DNA of 64,000 nucleotides from Aeromonas enteropelogenes (GCF_000819845.1 NZ_CDCG01000027.1:1-64000), one strand, 5' to 3'; shown: positions 16,808-25,766, counted from the stretch's first letter. Numbers and translations: made by a program. The notes: generated from the letters alone by a model not told the origin.

Positions 16808-16855
16808 ATGAATATGACCATCTTCACTCACAACTACTGGTGGTGCTGCTTCTAA
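16808..16855 (+). CDS. trpS leader peptide
   Basis: This 15-codon ORF encodes MNMTIFTHNYWWCCF. Its tandem Trp codons (16838-16843) sit directly before the first stem of an attenuator that precedes a tryptophanyl-tRNA synthetase gene. Stalling at these codons when charged tRNA-Trp is scarce would favour the antiterminator. A second ATG at 16814 could also start it; the ribosome-binding site is weak for either. Confidence 0.75.
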   Translation: MNMTIFTHNYWWCCF

Positions 16856-16932
16856 ACAGGCGGCACTGCTTTTCTATGTGAAATTTTCCCGAAGAAAACA
16901 CCGTGACCGCCGAGAGGCGGTCAACTGTTTTT
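16843..16932 (+). promoter_or_regulatory. Trp-responsive transcription attenuator of trpS
   Basis: Four segments behave like the E. coli trp attenuator. Segment 1 GTGCTGC (16843-16849) pairs with segment 2 GCGGCAC (16860-16866). Segment 2 GGCGGCAC (16859-16866) pairs with segment 3 GTGACCGCC (16903-16911) apart from one bulged A, forming an antiterminator. Segment 3 TGACCGCC (16904-16911) pairs with segment 4 GGCGGTCA (16916-16923) to form a terminator followed by a T-run (16928-16932). Trp codons abut segment 1 and the leader stop lies just before segment 2. Confidence 0.78.
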
Positions 16933-16977
16933 ACTCCCTTGTCGCCTCCCGGCCCACCCCCAACTGGAGAGAGTGAC

Positions 16978-17991
16978 ATGCAAAACCCCGTTATCCTGAC
17001 CGGCGATCGCCCCACCGGCAAACTGCACATCGGCCATTACGTTGGCTCGCTGCGCCAGCGCGTCGAGGCCCAGCACCATTACCGCCAGTTCGTGATGATC
17101 GCAGATCTGCAGGCGCTGACCGACAATGGCCACAACCCGGCCAAGGTGACCGATCACGTGCTGGAAGTGATGGCCGACTATCTGGCGGCCGGTCTCGACC
17201 CCGCCAAGACCACTTTCTGCCTGCAAAGTGCCCTGCCCGCCCTCGCCGAGCTCACCAGCTATTACCTCAATTTGGTCAGCGTCGCCCGGCTGGAGCGCAA
17301 CCCCACCGTCAAGGCGGAGATCCAGCAAAAAGGGTTCGAGCGCAGCCTGCCGGCCGGTTTTCTGGTCTACCCGGTCAGCCAGGCCGCCGACATCACCGCC
17401 TTTCGCGCCACCCATGTACCAGTGGGGGAAGATCAGCTACCCATGCTGGAGCAGACCAACGAGATAGTGCGCCGCTTCAATACCCTGGTGGGCAGGGAGG
17501 TACTGACCGAATGCCAGCCGATCCTGAGCGACACTGGCCGCCTGCCCGGCATAGACGGCAAGGCCAAGATGTCCAAGTCCCTCGGCAACACCATAGAGCT
17601 CGGCATGTCGAGCGACGAGATCAAACAGGCGGTGTTCGCCATGTATACCGACCCGGACCACCTCAGGGTGAGCGATCCGGGGCGGGTGGAGGGCAATATT
17701 GTGTTCGTCTATCTGGATGCCTTCCATCCCGACAAGACGCTGGTAGCCGAGATGAAGGCCCACTACCAGCGCGGTGGCTTGGGAGACATACGCTGCAAGC
17801 AGGTGCTCAACGACTGCCTGCAAACCCTGCTCGCCCCCATGCGGGAGCGGCGCCAGGCCGCCATCGCCGACAAAGATAGCCTGCTGGCGTTGCTCTATCA
17901 GGGCACGGAGCAAGCCCGCCTTCTCACCGGCGAGGTGCTGGCCGAGGTGAAGGGCGCCTTGGGACTCGACTACTTCACCAGGCTACGCTGA
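16978..17991 (+). CDS. trpS: Tryptophanyl-tRNA synthetase (Gram-positive-like type)
   Basis: This 337-aa class I synthetase charges tRNA-Trp. HIGH appears as HIGH (17-20) and KMSKS near residue 200 ([10 protein letters not shown]). The sequence, with [38 protein letters not shown] and [16 protein letters not shown], resembles the streptococcal/clostridial form more than the E. coli TrpS that starts FSGAQPSGELTIGNYMGAL. It may be a second TrpRS; a housekeeping copy elsewhere cannot be checked here. GGAGAG precedes the ATG. Expression is controlled by the Trp attenuator just upstream. The 3' end overlaps the convergent LysR gene by 22 bp. Confidence 0.92.
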   Translation: MQNPVILTGDRPTGKLHIGHYVGSLRQRVEAQHHYRQFVMIADLQALTDNGHNPAKVTDHVLEVMADYLAAGLDPAKTTFCLQSALPALAELTSYYLNLVSVARLERNPTVKAEIQQKGFERSLPAGFLVYPVSQAADITAFRATHVPVGEDQLPMLEQTNEIVRRFNTLVGREVLTECQPILSDTGRLPGIDGKAKMSKSLGNTIELGMSSDEIKQAVFAMYTDPDHLRVSDPGRVEGNIVFVYLDAFHPDKTLVAEMKAHYQRGGLGDIRCKQVLNDCLQTLLAPMRERRQAAIADKDSLLALLYQGTEQARLLTGEVLAEVKGALGLDYFTRLR

Positions 17992-18929
17992 GCGGGAGAG
18001 CCCAGCGCATCGTCGCCATAGAGGTCGAAGGCTATCCGGTGCAGCAGACTCTTGAACCAGCCGATCGCCTCGTCGTGGGCGGTGAGCGGGTGGCCCGCCA
18101 TCAGATAGACGATGGGGATGGCGGGATCCAGCTGATGGAGGCGCAGCGGATAGTAGCGGCAGAAGTGGCGCCCGATCATCTCGGGCACCACAACAAGATA
18201 GCGGCCGGTCGCCATCAGCGGCGGCACCGCCATAAAGCTCGGCAACCTGACCCCCAGTTCACGCTCCACCCCGAACCGGGCCAGCCAGAGCTCCACCATG
18301 GCCTGGCTGTGACCCCAGCTGGAGGTGTGGATATGGGGTCGGCTGACCAGCTCGCGCGGGCCCAGCGCATCGGGCAGTTCACTGCCCAGCGGTGACAGGC
18401 AGACCAGCGGGTTGTTGAACCAGTCCTCGCGCCACAGCCGGGGCGAGAGGTGGTTGGCGCCGGCAAACCCGATCACCAGATCCAGCTCTCCCTTCTCCAG
18501 CTCCCGTTCGTAGTCGCTGTCCGCCAGCTCGCACACCTCCAGCCGACAGTGAGGCGCCTGCCGGTACAACCGGTCCACCAGCACGGGGACCAGACCATGC
18601 TCTACCGATCCCGGGGTGGCGATGCGAAAGATCCGTCGTGCGCTGGCGGGATCGAACCCCTTGGCCTGACGCAACCCCTGCTCCAGCATGGCGAGCGCCT
18701 GACGCACCGGCCCGGCCAGCGCCTTGGCCCGCTCGGTCGGCATCATCTCGCGACGGCTCATGACAAACAGGGGATCGTCGAGCGCCGTTCGCAACCGCCC
18801 CAGGGCGTGGCTGACGGTGGACTGGGAGAGGTGCAGCCGCTCGGCGGCACGGGTGACGTTGCGCTCCTGCATCAGCATGTCGAACACGGTGAGCAGGTTA
18901 AGGTCGAGGCGGGAGAGGGAGGTTTCCAT
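17970..18929 (-). CDS. LysR-family transcriptional regulator
   Basis: This 319-aa regulator has an N-terminal winged helix-turn-helix ([38 protein letters not shown], split across residues 9-46) and a periplasmic-binding-like effector domain. The N-terminus resembles the NodD/LeuO branch of the family. It is divergent from a DMT-family exporter gene (start 19021), which is the likely target; a dyad in the 92-bp gap is a candidate binding site. Effector unknown. Its 3' end overlaps the convergent trpS by 22 bp. Confidence 0.87.
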   Translation of the reverse strand: METSLSRLDLNLLTVFDMLMQERNVTRAAERLHLSQSTVSHALGRLRTALDDPLFVMSRREMMPTERAKALAGPVRQALAMLEQGLRQAKGFDPASARRIFRIATPGSVEHGLVPVLVDRLYRQAPHCRLEVCELADSDYERELEKGELDLVIGFAGANHLSPRLWREDWFNNPLVCLSPLGSELPDALGPRELVSRPHIHTSSWGHSQAMVELWLARFGVERELGVRLPSFMAVPPLMATGRYLVVVPEMIGRHFCRYYPLRLHQLDPAIPIVYLMAGHPLTAHDEAIGWFKSLLHRIAFDLYGDDALGSPAQRSLVK

Positions 18930-18945
18930 CGATAATGACCATAGT

Positions 18946-18962
18946 TGAATGCCAACAATTCA
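18946..18962. promoter_or_regulatory. Candidate LysR box
   Basis: TGAAT-N7-ATTCA is a perfect 5-bp dyad in the gap between the LysR gene and the divergent exporter, with T-N11-A spacing typical of LysR sites. Assigned by position and shape only. Confidence 0.35.
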
Positions 18963-19020
18963 TTTTTGACATAGTAACAGATTGCCTAGAATGCGCAGGC
19001 TCAATACATCGGAGATTAAA

Positions 19021-19920
19021 ATGCGTAGCTATTTGTTATTGCTGGCCATTGGCCTGCTGTGGGGTTCCCAGTTCATCTTCATGCACCAGGCCGTTGCCGA
19101 GTTGCCCCCCATACTGGTGGCTGCCGGTCGTGCCCTGTGCGGCAGCCTGACCCTGGGTCTGCTCTGCCTGTTCATGCGTCTCAAGAGCGAGCACACCCCG
19201 TGGCGTACCTACATGCTGATCGCCCTGCTGGATGCCACCATCCCCTTCATCATGGTGGCCTGGGGCCAGCAGTATGTGGATAGCGCCATCGCCGCCGTGG
19301 TGATGGGTTGTATCCCGTTTGTCACCATCCTGATGGCACCGCTGTTTATTTCTGGTGAAAGAATCACCAAGAGCGGCCTGCTCTCCGTGGTCATCGGCTT
19401 TGCCGGTGTGCTCACCCTGTTCTGGCCGAAACTCTCCCAGGGCATGAACGCCGGCCTGCTCGGCTCCATGGCCATTCTGTTCGGCGCCAGCTGCTTCGCC
19501 ATCGGCCTGCTGATGATCAAGCGCTTTGCCAAAGACCATCCGGTCGTGGTGGCCCGCAACATCCTGATCTCCTCTGCCACCCAGCTGCTGATTGCCGCAC
19601 CCTTCGTCGCCGATCTGAGCAGCCTGGCCATGCCGAGCAGCCAGGCCATCAACGCCATCGCCGTACTGGGCATCTTCTGTACCGGTCTGGTCTACTTCCT
19701 CTACATGGCGCTGATCCAGAAGGCAGGCCCGACCTTCGCCTCCTTCAGCAACTATCTGGTGCCGCTGTTCGGCGTCATGCTGGGTGCCCTGTTCCTCGGC
19801 GAGCAGATCCAGTCCACCACGGGTGTCGCACTGGCGTTGATCCTGGGTTCCGTCGCCATGAACCAGTGGGCCCAGCAACGCCGGGTGCAGCGTGAGGCAC
19901 AGCTATGTCAGGCATCCTGA
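19021..19920 (+). CDS. DMT-family (EamA) exporter
   Basis: This protein of 299 aa has about ten membrane helices in two EamA repeats, starting YLLLLAIGLLWGSQFIFMHQAV and again near GLLGSMAILFGASCFAIGLL. EamA proteins export amino acids, metabolites or drugs, and the substrate cannot be told from the sequence. GGAGAT precedes the ATG at 19021; earlier in-frame codons add only a short polar tail. It is divergent from a LysR gene that probably regulates it. Its last 16 bases overlap the start of a 53-codon hydrophobic ORF. Confidence 0.85.
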   Translation: MRSYLLLLAIGLLWGSQFIFMHQAVAELPPILVAAGRALCGSLTLGLLCLFMRLKSEHTPWRTYMLIALLDATIPFIMVAWGQQYVDSAIAAVVMGCIPFVTILMAPLFISGERITKSGLLSVVIGFAGVLTLFWPKLSQGMNAGLLGSMAILFGASCFAIGLLMIKRFAKDHPVVVARNILISSATQLLIAAPFVADLSSLAMPSSQAINAIAVLGIFCTGLVYFLYMALIQKAGPTFASFSNYLVPLFGVMLGALFLGEQIQSTTGVALALILGSVAMNQWAQQRRVQREAQLCQAS

Positions 19921-20066
19921 CAACCCTGTGCGGCGGCCTGGTGTTGATTGCCAGCTGGCAATATCGCCAGCGGCTGGCCGGGGTGGTGGGTCTCTTGATG
20001 GTGCTGCTGCCCTGGTTCTTCGACAGCAAGCTGCAGGCGATGCTGAGCTATGCGCTAAGTGCCTGA
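19905..20066 (+). CDS. Small membrane protein overlapping the exporter gene
   Basis: A 53-codon ORF starts at an ATG inside the last codons of the upstream exporter and reads MSGILTTLCGGLVLIASW, then QYRQRLAGVVGLLMVLLPWFF and a short polar tail. Two hydrophobic stretches (about residues 4-17 and 26-39) suggest a small membrane protein. The 16-bp overlap implies translational coupling, and the terminator at 20149-20173 would end both genes. No family recognised. Confidence 0.55.
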   Translation: MSGILTTLCGGLVLIASWQYRQRLAGVVGLLMVLLPWFFDSKLQAMLSYALSA

Positions 20067-20148
20067 GCTGACCTGAATGTGTGACGAGAGTGTGTCTCTC
20101 CTGTTTGTGGGACCGTTTTAAATAAAAAACCTCCGATTTGTCCCCGCT

Positions 20149-20173
20149 ACCGGCGCCTTGCGCCGGTTTTTTT
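20149..20173 (+). terminator. Intrinsic terminator after the DMT exporter and small ORF
   Basis: ACCGGCG and CGCCGGT form a 7-bp stem with a 5-nt loop, followed by a run of seven T. Confidence 0.85.
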
Positions 20174-20201
20174 ATACCTCTTTTCTTGCCGTCGCCGGCA
20201 C

Positions 20202-20663
20202 TCATATCCGGTAGCGATAGCTCAGCCCCTCGTTCTTGCGCGGGCCGGTGATCTGCCAGGTGAGCAGAAAGCCGTTGTCGGTCGGCGTCAGCTCGGCACG
20301 GTAGTGATCCTGACCGCACAGGTGGGGCTCGGCGGTGAACCAGCGGCCATCTGCCCCCGGCCTCAGCTCGAACAATTCGACCGGTTTCTCGTGACGCAGG
20401 TGGGAGAGACGCACTCCCTGTTCGGTGCGCTGCCACCAGAAGCGATTGTGCATAGCCAAAACCCGGCCATGGGGCGTGGTATAGCGGCCCGTTTCGACAA
20501 ACAACCAGCCATCATGATGATCGGTCACCTGCACCTCCCCCTCCCCGCGACCATTCCAGTCGGTCGCAGAGCCCACTCCGTTGTTCGCCGCAAAGGCAAA
20601 TGCTCCGATCTGTGGCAACTGGCACCATAAACGCTGGATCACGGCTTCCATCTCGGCCATCAT
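20202..20663 (-). CDS. DUF6314-like protein
   Basis: This 153-aa soluble protein has no signal peptide or membrane helix. Motifs such as GRGEGEVQV, RYTTPHGRVLAMHNRFWW and LSHLRHEKPVELFEL, and a beta-rich C-terminus ending in SYRYRI, suggest the uncharacterised DUF6314 family, a calycin-like barrel. Function unknown. It is divergent from another DMT exporter with a gap of 40 bp, so the two promoters must overlap. Confidence 0.7.
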   Translation of the reverse strand: MMAEMEAVIQRLWCQLPQIGAFAFAANNGVGSATDWNGRGEGEVQVTDHHDGWLFVETGRYTTPHGRVLAMHNRFWWQRTEQGVRLSHLRHEKPVELFELRPGADGRWFTAEPHLCGQDHYRAELTPTDNGFLLTWQITGPRKNEGLSYRYRI

Positions 20664-20703
20664 AGCCCCCTTTCAAATTGACAACTGACGACAAATCAAC
20701 CAC

Positions 20704-21558
20704 ATGAACTACTTGATAGGGGTTACCCTGCTCTGGTCATTCTCCTTTAGCCTGATTGGGGTCTACCTCGCCGGCCAGGTGGATGCCTACTTCTCGGTGC
20801 TGACCCGCATCGCCCTCGCCAGCCTGGTGTTTCTCCCCTTCCTGCGCCGCCGCTGGCTGCGACCCGAACTGGTGCTAAAGCTGATGGCACTCGGCGCCAT
20901 CCAGCTCGGCATCATGTATCTCTTCTATTACCACTCCTTCCTGCTGCTGACGGTACCGGAAGTACTGGTGTTCACCATCTTCACCCCCATCTACGTCACC
21001 CTGATCCACGATCTGCTGGAGCGGCGCTTCAAGCCTGCCTATCTGTGGGGTGCCCTGCTGGCAGTAGCCGGCGCTGCCATCATCCGTTTCGACGGGCTGA
21101 CCGAAAGCTACATCCTGGGATTCCTGGTGGTACAGGGGGCCAACATCTGCTTCGCCCTGGGCCAGGTCGGCTACAAGGTCGTGCTGGCCCGGGAGGCGGA
21201 GCAGCCGCCGCAACAGGCGATCTTCGGCAGCTTCTATCTGGGGGCCCTGGCCGTCGCCCTGCCCGCCTGGTGGCTACTGGGCAAACCCCAGTATCCGACC
21301 AGCGAACTGCAGTGGGGCATATTGCTGTGGCTGGGGATTGGCGCCTCGGGACTTGGCTACTTCCTGTGGAACAAGGGGGCGACGCTGGTCAGCAGCGGCG
21401 TGCTGGCGATCATGAACAACGCGCTGATCCCGGCGGGCCTGCTGGTCAACCTGCTGCTCTGGGGCAAGGATACCGATCTGGTGCGGCTGGCCCTTGGCGG
21501 CCTCTTGATGCTGGCCTCCCTCAAGGTGTGCCAGCGCCACGCAACCACCTCCTCCTGA
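20704..21558 (+). CDS. DMT-family carboxylate/amino-acid transporter
   Basis: This 284-aa protein has about ten helices in two EamA repeats (TLLWSFSFSLIGVYLAG; GANICFALGQVGYKVVLARE). The sequence type is that annotated as carboxylate/amino acid/amine transporter. The substrate is not known. No strong ribosome-binding site precedes the ATG. The gene is divergent from the DUF6314-like gene and its stop is only 6 bp from the convergent GGDEF gene. Confidence 0.82.
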   Translation: MNYLIGVTLLWSFSFSLIGVYLAGQVDAYFSVLTRIALASLVFLPFLRRRWLRPELVLKLMALGAIQLGIMYLFYYHSFLLLTVPEVLVFTIFTPIYVTLIHDLLERRFKPAYLWGALLAVAGAAIIRFDGLTESYILGFLVVQGANICFALGQVGYKVVLAREAEQPPQQAIFGSFYLGALAVALPAWWLLGKPQYPTSELQWGILLWLGIGASGLGYFLWNKGATLVSSGVLAIMNNALIPAGLLVNLLLWGKDTDLVRLALGGLLMLASLKVCQRHATTSS

Positions 21559-21564
21559 CGACCG

Positions 21565-22428
21565 TCAGCCGACGACTGTGTTGTGTTCCCGTCTGGCCTG
21601 ACCATGGCAGCTCGCCAGACGGGCCAGCAGGTGATCAAGCATCTCGCCTGGCTGGCTCTGCACCAATCCGACACTGACGGTAACCGGCCGCTGGGGTAGC
21701 AAACTGGCATCGGCTATCTCGAGGCGCAGCCGCTCGGCGATCTCCAGGCCGCTCGCCCGCTCGGTCTGGGAGAGCATCAGGATAAAACCGTCTTCGTCCC
21801 AACGGGCGAAGGGATCTTCCCGGCGCAACTCGTGACGCACGATACGCGCCAGCTTGGCCAGCATGGCATCGCAGGCCGCCTCGCCAAACAGCTGCTGGAT
21901 CTTGGTCATGTGATCGACGGAAAACTGCATCAGGCTGAAACTGCCGCTATCGGTCGCCAAACGATCCTCCAACAGCAATTCGAAGCTGTTGCGGCTCTCC
22001 AGCCCGGTGAGGGGATCCGTGCCGTGACGCTCTTCAACCGGCTCCTCGACCGAATCAAGATGGCGCACCGCCCCCAGCAGATGGCCGCGCTCGTCACGAC
22101 GAATGCGCTCTTCCAGCCGGATGTAGTGGCCGTGGTGATGAAGGATGCGGTACTCGAGGCGCAGAGTGGCACTGCGGCCACTCTGGCAGGCGAGCAGCGC
22201 TTCCTCCAGCCGGGAGACATCGTCGGGATGCACCCGATCCAGCCAGCCCATGTCATCCGGCCAGCTATCCCCCAGCCCCAACAGATGCAGGCAGCTGGGG
22301 TCCCGGCGCAGTCCCTGCTGCACAGACCAGGTCCAAAGCCCCGCCTCCAGCAGATTCATGGCGTCAGACAAGAGACCCGGGTCAAGCCGGGTCGTCACAT
22401 CCACCAAAGGTGTCTTGAGTGTTTCCAT
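21565..22428 (-). CDS. PAS-GGDEF protein with degenerate active site
   Basis: This protein of 287 aa has an N-terminal PAS domain (about residues 15-125, with the PAC-like LRLEYRILHHHGHYIRLEE split across it) and a GGDEF fold (about 135-280). The signature, GGDEF in active diguanylate cyclases, reads DEDGF (ARWDEDGFILML), so the catalytic Glu is missing and the glycines are lost. It is therefore probably not a cyclase and may act as a c-di-GMP or GTP sensor. The ATG at 22428 has GAGGTG upstream. Stands alone between an exporter and kdkA. Confidence 0.82.
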   Translation of the reverse strand: METLKTPLVDVTTRLDPGLLSDAMNLLEAGLWTWSVQQGLRRDPSCLHLLGLGDSWPDDMGWLDRVHPDDVSRLEEALLACQSGRSATLRLEYRILHHHGHYIRLEERIRRDERGHLLGAVRHLDSVEEPVEERHGTDPLTGLESRNSFELLLEDRLATDSGSFSLMQFSVDHMTKIQQLFGEAACDAMLAKLARIVRHELRREDPFARWDEDGFILMLSQTERASGLEIAERLRLEIADASLLPQRPVTVSVGLVQSQPGEMLDHLLARLASCHGQARREHNTVVG

Positions 22429-22501
22429 GGGGCACCTCGAAACCAGATCTAAATAGCAGCAGCTCAATAAGTAACATTGGCTCCGGCGGCGAGCAACAGG
22501 G

Positions 22502-23218
22502 TCAGAGCGCTTTTCCCTGATAGCCCTTCATCAGGGTTTGCCAGTTCTCCGGTACGAAGTGGAAACTGGTATGCAATTGGGCCTCTTTATTGAAGGAGCG
22601 CAGCAGCCGCTCCAGATTGGCCTTCTGCCACTCCCCCGGTGCGCGGATGGCGCCCTTGTCAAAGTCGATCACCCACACCTTGCCCGCCTTGTCGATCAAC
22701 AGGTTGTGGCTGTTGAGATCGGCGTGATAGACGCCTGCGTCGTGCAGCTGGCGCACCGTCTGGCCGGCCTTGTGCCAGAGCTCTGGCGCAATCGGTCCCT
22801 GTTTGAGCAGGGCGACCATGTCTTTGGCACCGCGGATGCGCTCGATCAGGATGTCGGCACGATAGAAGGGCCCCTGCTTGACCATGCGGGCACCAAACGG
22901 ACGTGGCACCGGCAGCCCCAGCTCGCTCAACTTGGCGAGCAGGGTGTATTCGGCCATGGCGCGGCTCGATTCCACTCCTTCGAACCAGAAGCGATCCCGT
23001 ACCACCTTGCCTACCATGCCGCCACGATAGTAGTGGCGCAGCACCAGATGGCGGGATTCATCCTTGACGAACCAGGTCACTCCGCGACCCAGAGAGGTCC
23101 CCACCACCTGTCGATTGCTCTGCCACCAGGCAGGATCGAATAACTGGGGAGAGGGGTCTCGAAAGGCCCCTTCGGCATACCAGCAGATTTGGTTGTGTTC
23201 GGTCTGTATTCGCATCAT
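22502..23218 (-). CDS. kdkA: Kdo kinase
   Basis: This 238-aa protein of the kinase fold phosphorylates the single Kdo of the LPS inner core at the inner membrane. The catalytic loop YHADLNSHNLLI and the metal-binding DFDKG are present, and RHYYRGGMVGKVVRDRFWF is typical of KdkA. Bacteria with KdkA carry one phosphorylated Kdo, as in Haemophilus, Vibrio and Aeromonas. The divergent neighbour is a heptosyltransferase of the kind that acts on Kdo-phosphate. Confidence 0.93.
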   Translation of the reverse strand: MMRIQTEHNQICWYAEGAFRDPSPQLFDPAWWQSNRQVVGTSLGRGVTWFVKDESRHLVLRHYYRGGMVGKVVRDRFWFEGVESSRAMAEYTLLAKLSELGLPVPRPFGARMVKQGPFYRADILIERIRGAKDMVALLKQGPIAPELWHKAGQTVRQLHDAGVYHADLNSHNLLIDKAGKVWVIDFDKGAIRAPGEWQKANLERLLRSFNKEAQLHTSFHFVPENWQTLMKGYQGKAL

Positions 23219-23435
23219 GAGCTCCCGCTCGGTGGGTCATTGCTCGCTAGATTTGCAACTGCGATGGGGCTGTCGTGGCAACCGCCTGCAATATGGTCAA
23301 TATCCTGTGCCGGCACAGGTCAGCCACAACCGGGAGGTCATGGCGAAACCGGGCTGACGATTGCGCGCAATTTTACAATCCACAGGGGAGTTTGCATAAT
23401 GCCATCCACCCTTTTTGCCAGCCGTGCCGCACATC

Positions 23436-24512
23436 ATGCCGCTATTTCAAACGCCTCCCTCTTCCATCTGCATCCTGCGGCTCTCCGCCATCGGCGATTG
23501 TTGCCACGCACTGGCGCTGGTTCGCGTTATTCAACGGGAGTGGCCGCAGACCCGCATCACCTGGATCACCGGTAAAATCGAGGCCACCCTGTTCGCCGAT
23601 CTGCCCGGGGTGGAGGTCATTGCCTTCGACAAGAGCAAGGGTTGGCGTGGCTATCACGATCTGTGGCGCACCCTCAAGGGGCGCAAGTTCGATGCCCTGC
23701 TCCATCTGCAGGCTGCCATGCGAGCCAGCATCGCCACCCTCGGCATCAGGGCAAACATCAAACTCGGTTTCGACAAGGAGCGGGCCAACGACGGCCAGTG
23801 GCTGTTCACCAATCACAGGGTGCCCTCGCCTGCCTCTCCCCATGTGCTGGACGGCTTTCTCGCCTTCGCCAGGGAACTCGGCATCCGGGATCTGACGCCG
23901 GACTGGCAGTTGCCCATCTGCGCCGAGCACCAGGCCTGGGCCCGGGAGAAGATTGCTGGCAAGCCGACCCTGCTCATCTGCGCCGCCGCCAGCAAGCCTT
24001 TCAAGAATTGGACCGCCGCAGGCTATGCTGCGCTGGCGGATCACGCTGCGAGCAAGGGATTCCAAGTCTATCTATGCGGCGGACCGGCCAAACTGGAGCG
24101 GGATCTGGCCGCCGACATCCAGCGACTGAGCCACAGCAAGCCGGTGGATCTGGTGGGTCAGACCAACCTCAAACAGCTACTGGCACTGATTGGTGAGGCC
24201 AGTCTGGTGCTGGCGCCCGATACCGGCCCCACCCACATGGCGACCCTGGTGGGCACGCCGGTGATCGGTCTCTATGCCCATCACAACCCGGATCGCACCG
24301 GCCCCTATCTGTGCCGCGATTATGTGGTCAGCGTCTATCAGGAACTGATTGAGCAGGAGACCGGCAAGCCGCTAGCCGAACTGGGTTGGCGCACCCGCCT
24401 CAAGGATCCGGATGCCATGGGCAAGATCAGCAGCGAGCGGGTCATTGCCGCCTTTGACAAGCTGTGTGCCGATAAACATCTGCTCGGGCAATTCGAAAAT
24501 CCCGAGCAATAA
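23436..24512 (+). CDS. LPS heptosyltransferase, OpsX-like (GT9)
   Basis: This protein of 358 aa is a glycosyltransferase family 9 enzyme: ICILRLSAIGDCCHALALVR at the N-terminus and the donor-binding LVLAPDTGPTHMATLVGTPVIGLYAHHNP near the C-terminus. GT9 enzymes transfer heptose in LPS core synthesis. Linkage to kdkA points to OpsX, which adds the first heptose to phosphorylated Kdo, in place of WaaC. The start at 23436 (ATG) is preferred to a TTG at 23415. A terminator follows at 24607-24637. Confidence 0.85.
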   Translation: MPLFQTPPSSICILRLSAIGDCCHALALVRVIQREWPQTRITWITGKIEATLFADLPGVEVIAFDKSKGWRGYHDLWRTLKGRKFDALLHLQAAMRASIATLGIRANIKLGFDKERANDGQWLFTNHRVPSPASPHVLDGFLAFARELGIRDLTPDWQLPICAEHQAWAREKIAGKPTLLICAAASKPFKNWTAAGYAALADHAASKGFQVYLCGGPAKLERDLAADIQRLSHSKPVDLVGQTNLKQLLALIGEASLVLAPDTGPTHMATLVGTPVIGLYAHHNPDRTGPYLCRDYVVSVYQELIEQETGKPLAELGWRTRLKDPDAMGKISSERVIAAFDKLCADKHLLGQFENPEQ

Positions 24513-24606
24513 GGCAGGGATAACCTGATGGCCCCGCCCCAATAGCCACGGCAAAATGGCAACCAATGTGGGTTACGCTCCCGCAGCAAGCTACGAATCC
24601 TTTGAT

Positions 24607-24637
24607 CGGCTGGAATATGATTCCGGCCGTTTTTTTA
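24607..24637 (+). terminator. Intrinsic terminator after the heptosyltransferase gene
   Basis: CGGCTGGAAT and ATTCCGGCCG form a 10-bp stem with one G-U pair and a 3-nt loop, followed by eight T. Confidence 0.85.
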
Positions 24638-24649
24638 TTCGCCACCTTC

Positions 24650-24658
24650 TGTTAAAAT
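24650..24658 (+). promoter_or_regulatory. Candidate extended -10 promoter of gmk
   Basis: TGTTAAAAT fits the extended -10 pattern TGnTATAAT. It lies about 125 bases before the gmk start, after the preceding terminator. No good -35 is present. Confidence 0.4.
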
Positions 24659-24784
24659 TCGCCGCCTTTACATCCCCCTGATTCTGAATTTTTCCGCGTT
24701 TTGCGTTGGGCTGTCTCCCTTTCGGGCACAAGACGGCGGCCTCTGCTACAACCAAAAACACGGTTATCGATTAAAGGTAATAAC

Positions 24785-25411
24785 ATGGCGCAACAAGGCA
24801 CTCTCTATATCATCTCCTCCCCGAGCGGTGCGGGTAAATCCAGCCTGCTCAATGCCTTGCTGACTCACCATAACGCGGCTGGCAAGATGCAGCTGTCGGT
24901 CTCCCACACCACTCGCGCCACCCGCCCCGGTGAAGAAAATGGCGTTCACTACCATTTCGTCCCGGTGGAAGAGTTCAAGGCGCTGATCGAGCGCGGTGAT
25001 TTTCTGGAGTGGGCCGAAGTGTTCGGCAACTACTACGGCACCTCTCGCGCCGCCATCGAGGCCTGCCTGGCCCAGGGCATCGACGTCTTCCTCGATATCG
25101 ACTGGCAGGGTGCCCGCCAGATCCGTGAACTGATGCCGACCAAATCCATCTTCATCCTGCCTCCCAGCCGCGAAGAGCTGGAACGCCGCCTGATTGGCCG
25201 CGGCCAAGACAGCGCCGAGGTGATCAAGGGCCGAATGGAGAAAGCCATTGCCGAAATGGTGCACTATGACGAATATGACTATGTCATTATCAATGAAGAC
25301 TTTGAGCTGGCACTGTTCCAGCTGAGGGCCATTATTGAGTGCCAACGGCTGGAAATGCGTCAGCAACAGCAGGCACAACAAAACTTGCTGCAACAGTTAC
25401 TGGCAGAGTAA
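24785..25411 (+). CDS. gmk: Guanylate kinase
   Basis: Gmk phosphorylates GMP to GDP with ATP in the cytoplasm. The 208-aa protein carries the P-loop [12 protein letters not shown] near the N-terminus and the GMP-binding [20 protein letters not shown]. The ATG at 24785 has AAAGG upstream; the open frame reaches further back without conserved residues. rpoZ and spoT follow on the same strand, an arrangement shared with E. coli that groups guanine nucleotide synthesis with ppGpp metabolism. Confidence 0.97.
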   Translation: MAQQGTLYIISSPSGAGKSSLLNALLTHHNAAGKMQLSVSHTTRATRPGEENGVHYHFVPVEEFKALIERGDFLEWAEVFGNYYGTSRAAIEACLAQGIDVFLDIDWQGARQIRELMPTKSIFILPPSREELERRLIGRGQDSAEVIKGRMEKAIAEMVHYDEYDYVIINEDFELALFQLRAIIECQRLEMRQQQQAQQNLLQQLLAE

Positions 25412-25490
25412 GCCAAAAACGAGTAAACTTTTGCGTCATTTTTAAACACCGCTTTTCTAAACACAGAAAGCCCACATACTGGAGTCCTGC

Positions 25491-25766
25491 ATGGCACGCG
25501 TTACTGTAGAAGATGCTGTAAAACAGGTTGGTAACCGTTTTGACCTGGTGCTGGTCGCCGCACGCCGCGCCCGTCAAATCGCGGTTCAAGGCAAAGATCC
25601 CCTGGTTGAAGAAGAGAACGACAAGCCGACCGTGATCGCCCTGCGTGAGATCGAGCTGGGTCTGGTAAACAACCAGGTGATGGACACCCAGGACCGTTAC
25701 GAGCAGCAAGAGCAGGAAGCCGCTGAGCTGGCTGCCGTTGCTGCCATCGCCGAAGGCCGCGGTTAA
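25491..25766 (+). CDS. rpoZ: RNA polymerase omega subunit
   Basis: This 91-aa protein helps assemble and stabilise the beta-prime subunit and contributes to ppGpp binding site 1. The start [28 protein letters not shown] (residues 2-29) is strongly conserved. GGAG lies upstream of the ATG. A hairpin without a T-run (about 25781-25798) separates it from spoT. The gmk-rpoZ-spoT order matches enteric bacteria. Confidence 0.98.
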   Translation: MARVTVEDAVKQVGNRFDLVLVAARRARQIAVQGKDPLVEEENDKPTVIALREIELGLVNNQVMDTQDRYEQQEQEAAELAAVAAIAEGRG

